Source: Methylomonas rapida
GTDB lineage: Bacteria > Pseudomonadota > Gammaproteobacteria > Methylococcales > Methylomonadaceae
DNA length: 64,000 nucleotides
Direction: 5' to 3'
NCBI RefSeq assembly: GCF_024360925.2
Contig: NZ_CP113517.1
Coordinates: 372,001 to 436,000, forward strand
Shown: one piece after another, positions 16,342 to 26,616 of the stretch
Layout of the letters: the number at the start of each line of letters is the position of its first letter
Numbering within the stretch: the stretch's first letter is position 1
Made by a program: the position numbers and the translations under genes
Notes under the pieces: model-generated
Seen by the model: the letters and a program-made list of their open reading frames with translations, nothing else
What the model was told of the DNA's origin: nothing
The model's database searches: none

Positions 16342-16740
16342 ATGAAAAAAGTTTTATTAGTGATATTAGCCATATTTGTTGCCGGATGTGCGGAGAAAGG
16401 AGAATACGAACAAGCCGTAGCCAAGCAAGTGGCTAACGATAAAGATGTGCAAGACTACAAAATCGATCCTGAAATAATGGTCAAGTGTATAGTCGAGACA
16501 TCGTCAAAAAAAATGCCGGGTTTCATCGCATTTGATCCAGAACGGCGGAAAGCTTATCAAAACTATGCCATGATGTTGAATTTATACGATGCTAAAGACC
16601 CAAAGCAAACGCTGGACGAGTTGCGGGAGACGTTTGGTTCAGCCAAGGACTTGGCGGACGCTCATCGAAACTATGCGGAGAGCATGGTCGATTGCGTCTC
16701 GGGTTTGGTCACCAGTGAAGAAGAGCAAATGCACAAATAG
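16342..16740 (+). CDS. Putative lipoprotein, unknown
   Basis: 132 residues starting MKKVLLVILAIFVAGC, an N-terminal lipobox (VAGC) with cysteine at about residue 16. The start at 16342 is preferred to one 60 bases earlier because it gives a normal lipoprotein signal. The mature part is helical and charged with two further cysteines (MVKCIVE and MVDCVSG) that may pair. No family recognised. It is a single gene between the pmo terminator and a repeat-containing gap, and no clear ribosome site is visible. Confidence 0.65.
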   Translation: MKKVLLVILAIFVAGCAEKGEYEQAVAKQVANDKDVQDYKIDPEIMVKCIVETSSKKMPGFIAFDPERRKAYQNYAMMLNLYDAKDPKQTLDELRETFGSAKDLADAHRNYAESMVDCVSGLVTSEEEQMHK

Positions 16741-16814
16741 GACGTCGATCCTGGAAAAGCGTTAATCACCAAAATTTCAAACAGTTAGGAATGAACCTAA
16801 AAATATCAGTAGTT

Positions 16815-17216
16815 CACGAAAAGCACGAAAGAAATCATTGTGCTATGAACACTTATCGATTTGCCTGTTCTGTGCAGATCTTTAGGATGAAAACTGTTTG
16901 CCACTTTTCGTGATTTTCGTGTGTTTCGTGGACCCAATGATTTTTCCAGGATGAACAGGAAAACCTATGCAAGTATTCGGTATAGGTGCGGATTTATCCG
17001 TACAGTGCGAATGAATTCGCACTTACCAATGCCGAGATTATTTCCCACATATTCCTTGCCAGCATAAATTACGGCCCTCTATCAGTGAACGCATAACGGT
17101 CATGATTCCTGAAGATTCTCGTGTATCGCGTGCTTTTCGTGGGCGACTGCTGTTTTTGCTTGGAAGTTAGCGTAGGAGTGACGCTCTCGTCGCTACGAAG
17201 GCGGCGCTCCCACAAA
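16815..17216. repeat. Intergenic repeats: CACGAAA palindromes and a REP-like unit
   Basis: In the 535-base gap 16741-17275 I see no gene. CACGAAAAGCACGAAAG (16815-16831) faces TTTTCGTGATTTTCGTG plus another TTTCGTG (16905-16930) across about 70 bases. A further GCGTGCTTTTCGTGG copy lies near 17129. From about 17174, GTAGGAGTGACGCTC and a facing GGCGGCGCTCCCAC form a REP-like palindrome of the GTAGGAGCG type. These look like dispersed intergenic elements of the genome. Confidence 0.55.
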
Positions 17217-17275
17217 ATGCAGTTATTTGCCGAGATGATGCTTGTTAATGTTGTCAGCTTATTTGGAGCAAAATG

Positions 17276-19315
17276 CTAAGCCGCAATGCCGTTATGTCTG
17301 AGCAGTGCATCGATATTGGGGTCACGGCCACGAAAGTTTTTGAACAATGTCATCGCGTCGTTACTGCCGCCTTGCTCCAAAATATTATGCAGGAAGGATG
17401 CTCCCGTCGCGCGGTCGAAGATGCCTTTTTCTTCGAATAACGAGAAGGCGTCCGCCGATAAAACCTCCGCCCACTTGTAGCTGTAATAACCCGCCGCGTA
17501 ACCGCCCGCAAAAATGTGCGAAAAACTATGAGCGAAACGGTTGAACTCAGGCACCTTGACCACGGCAACTTGATCTCGGATTTGCTGCAGGATTTGGTAG
17601 ATGCGGCCGCCTTTGGCTGGGTCGTAATCGAGATGGATTTTGAAATCGAACAGGCTGAATTCGAGTTGACGCACCATCAGCATGCCAGCCTGGAAGTTTT
17701 TGGCGGCCAGCATCTTGTCAAACAGCGCATCCGGCAGCGCTTCGCCGGTTTGGTAATGACCGGAAATCAGCGTCAGCGCCTCTTTTTCCCAGCACCAGTT
17801 TTCCATGAACTGACTCGGGAGTTCTACCGCATCCCATTCCACGCCGCTAATGCCGGAAACGCCAAGATAGTCAACTTGCGTCAGCATGTGATGCAGGCCG
17901 TGGCCGAATTCGTGAAATAGCGTCTGCACTTCGTCGTGGGTCAGTAGGGCAGGTTCACCGCCAGCCGGTGGCGTAAAGTTGCAAACCAGATAGGCAACCG
18001 GAATTTGCACGCCATCGGCCAATTTTTTGCGGCTAATGCAATCATCCATCCAGGCGCCGCCGCGTTTTTTGCCGCGCGCGTATAAGTCTAGGTAAAAACG
18101 CCCGCGCAGTTGGTCATGCTGGTCTTTGATTTCGAAGAAGTGCACATCGGGATGCCAGGCGTCGAAATCCGTGATTTCACGAATGTTCAAGCCATATAGC
18201 TTTTCGACAATCGCAAACAGGCCGGGAAGCACGCGATTGACCGGAAAATAGGCTTTTACTTCCTCTTGCGATAGTTGGTAAAAATGCTGGCGCATTTTTT
18301 CGGAATAATAACCAATGTCCCAGGCTTGTAAGTCATGCAAGCCATGCTCGTCGGCCGCGAACGCCTTTAATTCGGCAAGGTCGCGGCGCGCTTGACGCCA
18401 GGATTTGTCCGCCAGATCCTCCAGAAACGCGATTACTTCATGGGTGTTTTCCGCCATCTTGGTTGCCAGAGAGTATTCGGCATAGTTGGCGAAACCCAGC
18501 AATTGCGCCTTTTCGTGGCGTAGCGCGAGGATTTTCTCCATGATTTCGGAATTGTCCCATTTACCGGCATTCGGACCTTGATCGGAGGCACGGGTCGAAA
18601 AGGCTTCGTAATGCTCCCGGCGTAGTTCGCGATTGTCGGCGTAGGTCATCACGGCCAGATAGGATGGAAATTGCAGGTTGATCAACCAGCCTTGCTTGCC
18701 CTCATTCGTTGCGGCTTGTTCGGCTTGAATCAAGGCTGATTCCGGCAGGCCCGCCAAATCTTCGGCGTTGGTTAGTAATTTGCTCCAGGCATTGGTGGCA
18801 TCGAGCAAATTCTCCTCGTATTGGCTGGAGAGCTTCGATAACTGCTGGCTGATGTCCTTGAAGCGGACTTGTTGCTCGGCGGGAAGATCGACGCCGGACA
18901 AATGAAAATCACGCAATGCATTGTCTATGATTTTTTGTTGTGCACGGTCGAGGGAGGAAAACGCGGGGCTATTGCGGATGGCTTGATAGGCTTCAAACAG
19001 TGCCCTGTTCTGTCCGACTTCGGTGGCGTATTCGCTAAGTTTGCCGAGACAGGCGTTATAAGCGTCGCGCATCGCGTCGCTGTTGACTACCGAATTCATG
19101 TGGCTGACGGGCGACCAGGCCTTGTTCAGGCGATCTTCGGCATTTTCGATCGGCTCTACCAGGTTTTGCCAGGAATAAGGGCCGCCGGAATGCAATTGCC
19201 GCGCGATGGTTTGGCGCGCATCGGCCAGCAGTTGATCGATGGCGGGTTCCACATGTTCCGGCAAGATTTTGGAAAATTGTGGCAGTTCGGTGTCTTCTAG
19301 CAGTGGATTGGTCAT
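17276..19315 (-). CDS. prlC: Oligopeptidase A (M3 zinc metallopeptidase)
   Basis: 679 residues, the usual length for E. coli PrlC/OpdA. The M3 active site HEFGHGLHH is present, with the two zinc histidines and the catalytic Glu, and the third ligand Glu is expected in GISGVEWDAVELPSQ. The N-terminus MTNPLLEDTELPQFSKILPEHVEPAI matches the family. Cytosolic enzyme that degrades oligopeptides and cleaved signal peptides. It follows the HDOD gene series on the same strand by 30 bases and may be their last co-transcribed gene. Confidence 0.96.
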   Translation of the reverse strand: MTNPLLEDTELPQFSKILPEHVEPAIDQLLADARQTIARQLHSGGPYSWQNLVEPIENAEDRLNKAWSPVSHMNSVVNSDAMRDAYNACLGKLSEYATEVGQNRALFEAYQAIRNSPAFSSLDRAQQKIIDNALRDFHLSGVDLPAEQQVRFKDISQQLSKLSSQYEENLLDATNAWSKLLTNAEDLAGLPESALIQAEQAATNEGKQGWLINLQFPSYLAVMTYADNRELRREHYEAFSTRASDQGPNAGKWDNSEIMEKILALRHEKAQLLGFANYAEYSLATKMAENTHEVIAFLEDLADKSWRQARRDLAELKAFAADEHGLHDLQAWDIGYYSEKMRQHFYQLSQEEVKAYFPVNRVLPGLFAIVEKLYGLNIREITDFDAWHPDVHFFEIKDQHDQLRGRFYLDLYARGKKRGGAWMDDCISRKKLADGVQIPVAYLVCNFTPPAGGEPALLTHDEVQTLFHEFGHGLHHMLTQVDYLGVSGISGVEWDAVELPSQFMENWCWEKEALTLISGHYQTGEALPDALFDKMLAAKNFQAGMLMVRQLEFSLFDFKIHLDYDPAKGGRIYQILQQIRDQVAVVKVPEFNRFAHSFSHIFAGGYAAGYYSYKWAEVLSADAFSLFEEKGIFDRATGASFLHNILEQGGSNDAMTLFKNFRGRDPNIDALLRHNGIAA

Positions 19316-19345
19316 GGGTGTCGACGCTGTATTGAAGGAAAAGAA

Positions 19346-20707
19346 TTAGGATAGCAAACGCATGACGGCATCGATCCTGTCGTGCGCCTTGCGCAAAATA
19401 GCCAGCGAAAAGTCTGGGTCGAGTTTGCCCTCGCTGATTTTGGCGTAAGCGGGAACCGAGTTGATATACGGCAGATCCCTGGCTTGCTGGTTGCCGAAAT
19501 AACTGTGCAATTTTGCCAGAATCACGATGTCGGCAATGCCGAGGCAATCGCCACTGTCGTGATGCCAATCTTCGGCTAAATTGGGAATGTTGCAGAGATT
19601 CGCGGAGAAACCCAGTGTGTGTAACACCAAATAACCGACGGGGCCACGCAGGTACGGGAAAGCGGTTTCCAATTCCGCCAGGTCGGGGTAGTGTTCGGGA
19701 AATTGTTCCGCAAAGTGCAGCAACGGGATAGCTCCAATGTCGCAAATCAAACCCGCCAGTAAGGCGTCTTCCGGTGGGATGTCGCTACATTCCTGAGCCA
19801 ATACGAAGCAAAGGCTGGAAACATACAAGCTGTTTTTCCACAATTTTTGCATCCCTTTCAACAACTCGCGGTCCTTGGAATTGAATAACTGTTTGATGCT
19901 GATGCTTAGCACCAAATTGCGCGTAGCATCCAGGCCAATACGGTTGACGGCGTCGTGACAATTATTGATTGCTACCGTGGTGGCATATAAGGGGCAATTC
20001 GCCACTTGAATCAGCTTGGCCACGATGGCCGGTTCGACTTGGATGATTTCCACGGCATCATGGATGCCAATATCCTGAAGCATCGCGCGTTGCAGCTTGA
20101 AAGCGACATTCGGCAATGAGGGCAGGCGTAGTCTGTTTTCTCTATAGGCATGGGCAAAACTGTTGAAAAAATGCTGATTGCTGATCTCTTCGGGTAACTC
20201 CAGGTCTACCAGTTCGATACAGGAAAGATTTTCTTGCCGTTGATGAGTCCAAAGGCGGTTCAAATCCGCGGAAATCTTAAGAATGCTGACCTCTGTCAGT
20301 GCCATGGCCGTGGCGCCGAAGGATTTGCCGCTGTTTAACGGGAGGGCCGCCAAGCCGGTGCTTTCTTTGACCTGGTAACTATCCTCGCTGTCAGGCTGCA
20401 TTTGCAGTTGCCCCGCCATTAAATAATAAACGGCGTCAGAGGATTGGCCTCGAATGAATACGGTGGCGTCTCTGGGATAAAGCGCCATGACATGAGGGAG
20501 GTTGGTCAGCGTTTGCTCATCGAGATCACGCAAAGGAGCAAAGCGCTTCAATTGTTCGACGGTCAGATTCTGTTCGCATTCGATCAACGGCCGAGTGGGC
20601 TTGATCGCCGCCGTTTCCCCGGTTTGAGCGGCAAATGCCCGTGGGATGGGCGGAGTTTTACCTGTGTCGGTATTGGTCCTTGGGAATATCTTTTCAAGCC
20701 AATTCAT
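19346..20707 (-). CDS. cNMP-binding/HDOD signalling protein, copy 3
   Basis: 453 residues. Residues about 50-165 form a cyclic-nucleotide-binding-like fold (LNRLW preceded by AVYYLMAGQLQMQ). Residues about 190-400 form an HDOD domain with LPSLPNVAFKLQRAMLQDIGIHDAVEIIQVEPAIVAKLIQVANCPLY. HDOD is a degenerate HD fold that usually scaffolds rather than cleaves. This is the third of three adjacent paralogues and starts 3 bases after the second. Target unknown; these proteins often regulate motility, c-di-GMP or stress. The nucleotide ligand is not inferable. Confidence 0.85.
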   Translation of the reverse strand: MNWLEKIFPRTNTDTGKTPPIPRAFAAQTGETAAIKPTRPLIECEQNLTVEQLKRFAPLRDLDEQTLTNLPHVMALYPRDATVFIRGQSSDAVYYLMAGQLQMQPDSEDSYQVKESTGLAALPLNSGKSFGATAMALTEVSILKISADLNRLWTHQRQENLSCIELVDLELPEEISNQHFFNSFAHAYRENRLRLPSLPNVAFKLQRAMLQDIGIHDAVEIIQVEPAIVAKLIQVANCPLYATTVAINNCHDAVNRIGLDATRNLVLSISIKQLFNSKDRELLKGMQKLWKNSLYVSSLCFVLAQECSDIPPEDALLAGLICDIGAIPLLHFAEQFPEHYPDLAELETAFPYLRGPVGYLVLHTLGFSANLCNIPNLAEDWHHDSGDCLGIADIVILAKLHSYFGNQQARDLPYINSVPAYAKISEGKLDPDFSLAILRKAHDRIDAVMRLLS

Positions 20708-20709
20708 TG

Positions 20710-22005
20710 CTAGGACCTAAAAAAACTAACGGCTTCGGCTATTTGTTGTTTGGCTTCCTGTAATGCTTGCAAGGACATGTCCGGCGTCAGTGCGCGCTCG
20801 CCAAGCTTGGTGAAGGCGGGTAATGTATGTAACGGGGGAAGTTTTTGCCCGCTCGGGCCGCCGAGGAGCGCATGAAAACGCGCCAATAGAACGATGTCGC
20901 CCGGCTGCAAAATCGGATTGTCATCATGGTACCAGTGACTGGACTGATTGGGGATTTGTTGCAGATGCTCGGGGAAAGCCCATTTTTTTAGAATGTAGTT
21001 GCCCACAAGGCCTTGTAGGACCAGCAATGTTGCATCGAGGTCTTGCTCGGTATAAGGGGTACTTTTGAGGTTTTCTGCATAGGTAATGATCGGCAGGGCG
21101 CCGATATTGTGCGTTAAGCCGGCCAAAAGCGCTTCGTCGGGATTGATTGTGCGCGTCAGGTTGGCCAGGGTGTGGCTGAGGCTGGCGACTTGAATGCTTT
21201 GCTTCCAAATCTGTTGTACGCGATTATGCAGTTGTTTGTTATTGCTGCGGAATAGGCTGTGCAGGCTGATGCTGGTGACCAAGTTTTGCGTGGTTCTCAG
21301 GCCTAGACGGTTTATCGCATCGTGGCTATTCGAGATTGGATTTATCGCGCGGTACAGCGGGCTATTGGCGACCTGTATCAGTTTGGAGGCGATGACGGAG
21401 TCGAGATTGACGATTTTGGCGGCATCGGCTATGCCAATATCCTGTTGCAATGCGCGGCGAAGCCTGATTGCTACATCCGGTAGCGTAGGGACTTGCAGGT
21501 CGTCCCGGCGAAAGGCGGCGCAAAAACCGGTGAAGAATTCGCTATTGCTCAGGCCCGGCGGGATGTCATCCTCGTTGATCAACGGATTGTTGACCAAGGC
21601 TGTTTGAGCGCCGTGTTGTAATGCCGACAAGGGCAGGTATGCAATTTGGCTGTGCGATTTGGCAATCGCGCTGAATTGATGCTCGGCATGGGCGGATAAC
21701 GGGTAATAGGCTTTGAAGGTTTTTTCTTCTACGCTATAACCGCTGCCGTTGGCTGACTCGAGGAAGACATTGCCTGAGTAAAGGTAAGACAGGGACTCCG
21801 TGCTTTCGCCGCGTTTAAAAATGATTTGGCCTGGCTCGAAACTGCGTAGTGAGGCGTTTAGCGCAAGCAGTTCGGCGGCAGGCAGTTTGCCGATGGGTAT
21901 CAGTTGTTGCAAGAAATCGAGCGCCAGGGCGGGCGGCAAGTCGTTGTGAGGGAGGGTTTCCGCTTGCTTGGGAGCCGCGGGTGACTTGAAGAATTTCCAG
22001 AACAT
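20710..22005 (-). CDS. cNMP-binding/HDOD signalling protein, copy 2
   Basis: 431 residues with the same architecture as its neighbours: a cNMP-like domain (GQIIFKRGESTESLSYLYSGNVFLESANG) and an HDOD domain (LPTLPDVAIRLRRALQQDIGIADAAKIVNLDSVIASKLIQVANSPLY). Its start overlaps the stop of copy 1 by one base, so translation is probably coupled. Relative to copies 1 and 3 the third-helix Cys of NCPLY is Ser here. No enzymatic output domain is present; a role as a regulatory scaffold is inferred from the family. Confidence 0.85.
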   Translation of the reverse strand: MFWKFFKSPAAPKQAETLPHNDLPPALALDFLQQLIPIGKLPAAELLALNASLRSFEPGQIIFKRGESTESLSYLYSGNVFLESANGSGYSVEEKTFKAYYPLSAHAEHQFSAIAKSHSQIAYLPLSALQHGAQTALVNNPLINEDDIPPGLSNSEFFTGFCAAFRRDDLQVPTLPDVAIRLRRALQQDIGIADAAKIVNLDSVIASKLIQVANSPLYRAINPISNSHDAINRLGLRTTQNLVTSISLHSLFRSNNKQLHNRVQQIWKQSIQVASLSHTLANLTRTINPDEALLAGLTHNIGALPIITYAENLKSTPYTEQDLDATLLVLQGLVGNYILKKWAFPEHLQQIPNQSSHWYHDDNPILQPGDIVLLARFHALLGGPSGQKLPPLHTLPAFTKLGERALTPDMSLQALQEAKQQIAEAVSFFRS

Positions 22006-23285
22006 CAGACTCGAGTGGAAAAGATGGTTAGCGCGGCATGGATTTTTGCCTTGGCGTCGTGCAGGATCGACAGGGTGTTTTCCGGGGATAATGCCATGCC
22101 CTTGAGTTTGCTGGCCGCCGGAATGGCCGTGATTGCCGGCAATTCGCCGTTGCCGTGTTTGCCGATCAGGCCATGTAAGCGCGCCAATACCACGATATCG
22201 GTCAACGATAATTCATTGGTGCTGTTTTGATACCAGTTTTTGGAGTTCAAGGCAACGTCGATGAATTCATCCGCAAATTGCCATTCCTTCAGTACGGTAG
22301 CGCCTACCACACCGCTTACCAGAGACAAGGCCCGCTTGATTTCATCCTCGATGATGAAATCCGCGGGCAGATTGGCAGCGAAGTTAAGGAACGGGATTGC
22401 GCCAATATCGCATATCAAGCCAGCCAATAAAGCGTCTTCGGGATTGGCTTGTTGACTGGTAGCCGCCAGTACATGGCATAGGGTCGATAGATACAGGCTT
22501 TGCTTCCACAGTCTTTCGAGGCGGAGCTTGATTTGCGGCACTTTGCTTTTAAAAACTTGCCTGATGCTCAGTGCGATGACTAAATTGCGCGTGGCGTTCA
22601 GGCCTATGCGGTTGACTGCTTCCAGACAATTTCTGGCCGGAACGACCGTCAGATACAAAGGGCAGTTAGCGACCTCGATCAGTTTCGCGGAGATCACCGG
22701 ATCCAATTGAATGATTTTTACGGCATCCTCAAGATTGACGTCTTTTTCTATGGCTTGGCGCAATTTCAATGCGACTTCGGGCAGTGAGGGCACCTCGAGC
22801 TCGTGATTTTGATAATGATCGACGAATAGGGCCAGCAGACGATTGTCGCGAGCATTTTCCGGAATTTCTATCGCCCTGTGTTGAAAGCGATTGCAGGTGG
22901 ACATGATGTTCAGCGAAACCTTGAGGATGCTGATGTCGGTCTGGGCAACGGCCGTGGTTGTGTGTTTGGCGCCGCTGCAAATGGGGAATTTGGCTTGAGC
23001 GCTGTCAGCCTTGATCTCATAGCTTCTGCCGTTTTGATCCGTGAAGCTGATGATGCCGCTGATCAGATAAATCGCACAATCCGCCGGCGAGTCAATCGTA
23101 AATAACGTGGTGCCGGCGGAGATCAATTCCACATGATTTTGCTCGGCAAAGCTTTGTCTGATTTCTTCGCTGAAGGTTCTGACAGGAAACAGTTTGGCGA
23201 GAATTTCGGGCGATACTTTATCGCCGAAACGCGGTCCGGGCGTGTCTGACTGGTCTTTGTTGAAAAACGCCTTTATTGAAGCCAT
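22005..23285 (-). CDS. cNMP-binding/HDOD signalling protein, copy 1
   Basis: 426 residues, first gene of the tandem trio. A cNMP-like domain (ELISAGTTLFTIDSPADCAIYLISG) is followed by HDOD (LPSLPEVALKLRQAIEKDVNLEDAVKIIQLDPVISAKLIEVANCPLY). The three proteins share the motif DALLAGLICDIGAIP or a close variant in the HDOD core, so they arose by duplication. The 74-base gap after aroE may hold the promoter of the trio. Function unproven. Confidence 0.85.
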   Translation of the reverse strand: MASIKAFFNKDQSDTPGPRFGDKVSPEILAKLFPVRTFSEEIRQSFAEQNHVELISAGTTLFTIDSPADCAIYLISGIISFTDQNGRSYEIKADSAQAKFPICSGAKHTTTAVAQTDISILKVSLNIMSTCNRFQHRAIEIPENARDNRLLALFVDHYQNHELEVPSLPEVALKLRQAIEKDVNLEDAVKIIQLDPVISAKLIEVANCPLYLTVVPARNCLEAVNRIGLNATRNLVIALSIRQVFKSKVPQIKLRLERLWKQSLYLSTLCHVLAATSQQANPEDALLAGLICDIGAIPFLNFAANLPADFIIEDEIKRALSLVSGVVGATVLKEWQFADEFIDVALNSKNWYQNSTNELSLTDIVVLARLHGLIGKHGNGELPAITAIPAASKLKGMALSPENTLSILHDAKAKIHAALTIFSTRV

Positions 23286-23359
23286 GTCATTCTAGGTTTG
23301 GAGCTTTGAGTCCCGGCATGTTTGTTCGATTCTCGCTCATTATAGTCCAAGGTCAAGCG

Positions 23360-24205
23360 TCAAGCTGGGGTCGGGCTGCCGCGCTCCTCGTTGAGCAATG
23401 CGATCACTTCCTGGGTTTCCGGGCGAACGCCACGCCATAAATAAAATGCTTCGGCCGCCTGTTCGACAAGCATGCCCAAGCCGTCCAAGCTCTTTCGTGC
23501 CTGCTGCGCGATGCCCCAGTGTACAAATGCCGTGGGTTGATTGCCGTAGGCCAGGTCGTAGCAGCAACCGTTTGGCGCCAGTAGGCCTGGCGGCAGTGGG
23601 GGGAGTTGGCCGCTGAGGCTGGCCGATGTGGCGTTGATGATCAAGTCGAACAGTTGATGGCCGAGACTGGGATAGTCGCTGCTGCTCAATGTACCTAAAT
23701 CAGCGAATTCGTGGACGATGGTTTCGGCTTTGTCGAGGGTTCGATTGGCGATGGTGATTTGGCTGGGCCGATGTTCGAGTATCGGCGCCAAAATGCCTCT
23801 GGTAGCGCCGCCGGCGCCGAGAATCAGGATTCGGCTCGCGTGCAGTTCGATGTGGTGATTTACGGTCAGATCGTTGACCAAGCCGATACCGTCGGTATTA
23901 TCGCCAAGGATGAGGCCGTCAGATTGTTTTGCCAGCGTGTTGACGGCTTTGCCCAGGCGGGCGCGCTCGGTCAAGCAGTCCGCATATTGCCATGCCAGCT
24001 CTTTTAAGGGCACCGTACAGTTCAAGCCTTTGCCGCCGTTTTGGAAAAAATGTTCCGCGCTGGCTTTGAATTTGTCGGCCGGTACGTCTTCGGCGACATA
24101 GCTCAGGTTTTGCGCCGTCTGCTCGGCGAACAGGCGGTGAATGCGCGGGGATTTGCTATGGCTAATCGGATGGCCGAAAACGGCATAGTTATCAGGCGCT
24201 GTCAT
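23360..24205 (-). CDS. aroE: Shikimate dehydrogenase (NADP+)
   Basis: 281 residues from the ATG at 24205; a GTG six bases earlier is possible. Reduces 3-dehydroshikimate to shikimate in aromatic amino-acid synthesis. The substrate motif GHPISHSKSPRIH, catalytic Lys in LNCTVPLKELAW, Asp in GDNTDGIGLV and the NADP site ILGAGGATRGIL with ANRT are all present. It overlaps the end of the upstream membrane-protein gene by 14 bases, indicating co-transcription. Confidence 0.95.
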   Translation of the reverse strand: MTAPDNYAVFGHPISHSKSPRIHRLFAEQTAQNLSYVAEDVPADKFKASAEHFFQNGGKGLNCTVPLKELAWQYADCLTERARLGKAVNTLAKQSDGLILGDNTDGIGLVNDLTVNHHIELHASRILILGAGGATRGILAPILEHRPSQITIANRTLDKAETIVHEFADLGTLSSSDYPSLGHQLFDLIINATSASLSGQLPPLPPGLLAPNGCCYDLAYGNQPTAFVHWGIAQQARKSLDGLGMLVEQAAEAFYLWRGVRPETQEVIALLNEERGSPTPA

Positions 24206-24752
24206 TGTCACGATGTTTGAGTGTCCATTTATGCCAAAGAAAGGTGGCTATGACCGCGGCCACGCCCAATCCACTACAGATCCAGATGAAGGCTTCGACA
24301 TAGGCAATGATGATTGCGCTGGCAACCAGATAGCAGCCTATCAACATGAATTGCCAGCCTATCCGCCTGCCATCCAGTATCGTTGACATGGCTAGTAACA
24401 GCAATATCACCAGGCTGGCGCTGGTTTCCGTCAGTTGCCCCGATTTTTGGATGAAAAACGCCGCGCCGACGATTACAAGGGTCAACAGCCAATGCGAGGC
24501 TTGTTCCTTGACAATCTCGCCAAACTCAATTTCACCGGTCTTGGATTGCAACCAGGAAACCAAGATCGACAGTAGGCCGAACACCACGACCATGAATAGC
24601 CAATAACCATAGCCATCATGACGGGAAAAGTCGGTAACGACCATGCCTATCAGCGACAAAAGCAGCATCACGATGAAGATGGTTTGTTCCAGCCCGAAAT
24701 AACGGGGGGCGACGAAGAGCTCTTCGATGTCTTCTGAGTTTTCTTCTGACAT
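24192..24752 (-). CDS. Multi-spanning membrane protein, unknown
   Basis: 186 residues: a short acidic cytoplasmic start (MSEENSEDIEEL), then about six closely spaced hydrophobic helices and a basic tail. No family recognised with confidence. It lies between hemB (22 bases upstream) and aroE (14-base overlap), all on one strand, so the three form an operon. Confidence 0.7.
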   Translation of the reverse strand: MSEENSEDIEELFVAPRYFGLEQTIFIVMLLLSLIGMVVTDFSRHDGYGYWLFMVVVFGLLSILVSWLQSKTGEIEFGEIVKEQASHWLLTLVIVGAAFFIQKSGQLTETSASLVILLLLAMSTILDGRRIGWQFMLIGCYLVASAIIIAYVEAFIWICSGLGVAAVIATFLWHKWTLKHRDNDSA

Positions 24753-24774
24753 GGTTACGGTATCCTAAAGAGGG

Positions 24775-25923
<1,149 letters not shown>

Positions 25924-25925
25924 TC

Positions 25926-26567
25926 ATGAAACGTCATTTAAAGATAGTACTCATTTTCTTATTTAGTGTTTTGGCAAATGCTTCGGTGATCGAAGCCGTC
26001 GCCGCGGCGGAGCTAACGGAGCCGCAAAAAGTCATTGAAGACGCCTCCAGCCAGTTGAAAGTTCGCATGCAAGATCCTGGCTTCACCAAGGATTTTCGAA
26101 AAATCACCGAATTCGTGCATTCGGTGATTTATCCGCATGCCGATTTCGATCTAATCTCTTCGTTGGTTTTGGGTAAGCTTTGGAAAGATGCGTCGCCAGA
26201 CGAAAAAGACGCTTTCAAAAGGGAATTTCAAACGCTTTTGATCAGAACCTATTCGAGAGCGTTTGTCGAATTCAAGGAATGGTCGGTCAGATTTTTGCCG
26301 ATCAATCCGGAAGAGGACCCACGCAAAGTCATGGTGAAAACCGAAATTTTGCAACCGGGTCTGCAGCCGATTGCGGTGAATTATCGAATGCTTAACACCA
26401 AAGGTGAATGGAAGGTATACGATATTTTGATAGAAGGTGTCAGTTTGGTGACCAACTACCGGACCAGTTTTAAAAACGAAGTTGAGCGCACGGGTTCGCT
26501 GCAAGAAGTCATCAACCAATTGGCGAAACGCAATAGCGAAGCGCTCTCTACCAGCAATCATTCCTAA
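25926..26567 (+). CDS. MlaC/Ttg2D-family phospholipid-binding periplasmic protein
   Basis: About 213 residues from MKRHLKIVLIFLF; the signal peptide ends near AVAAAE, and upstream in-frame residues do not look like coding sequence. The MlaC fold shows DFRKITEFVHSVIYPHADFDLIS, WKDASPDEKDAFKREFQTLLIRTYS and the terminal IEGVSLVTNYRTSF motif (family I..GiSLv..yR..F). MlaC shuttles phospholipids between outer and inner membrane. No mlaA/B/D/E/F genes are adjacent, so this is an orphan copy, possibly linked to hopanoid or intracytoplasmic membrane transport. Confidence 0.88.
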   Translation: MKRHLKIVLIFLFSVLANASVIEAVAAAELTEPQKVIEDASSQLKVRMQDPGFTKDFRKITEFVHSVIYPHADFDLISSLVLGKLWKDASPDEKDAFKREFQTLLIRTYSRAFVEFKEWSVRFLPINPEEDPRKVMVKTEILQPGLQPIAVNYRMLNTKGEWKVYDILIEGVSLVTNYRTSFKNEVERTGSLQEVINQLAKRNSEALSTSNHS

Positions 26568-26616
26568 AATGTTCTCTTGCTCCCCGGCTTTGATATAGAC
26601 CGGGGAGATTCTCTTT

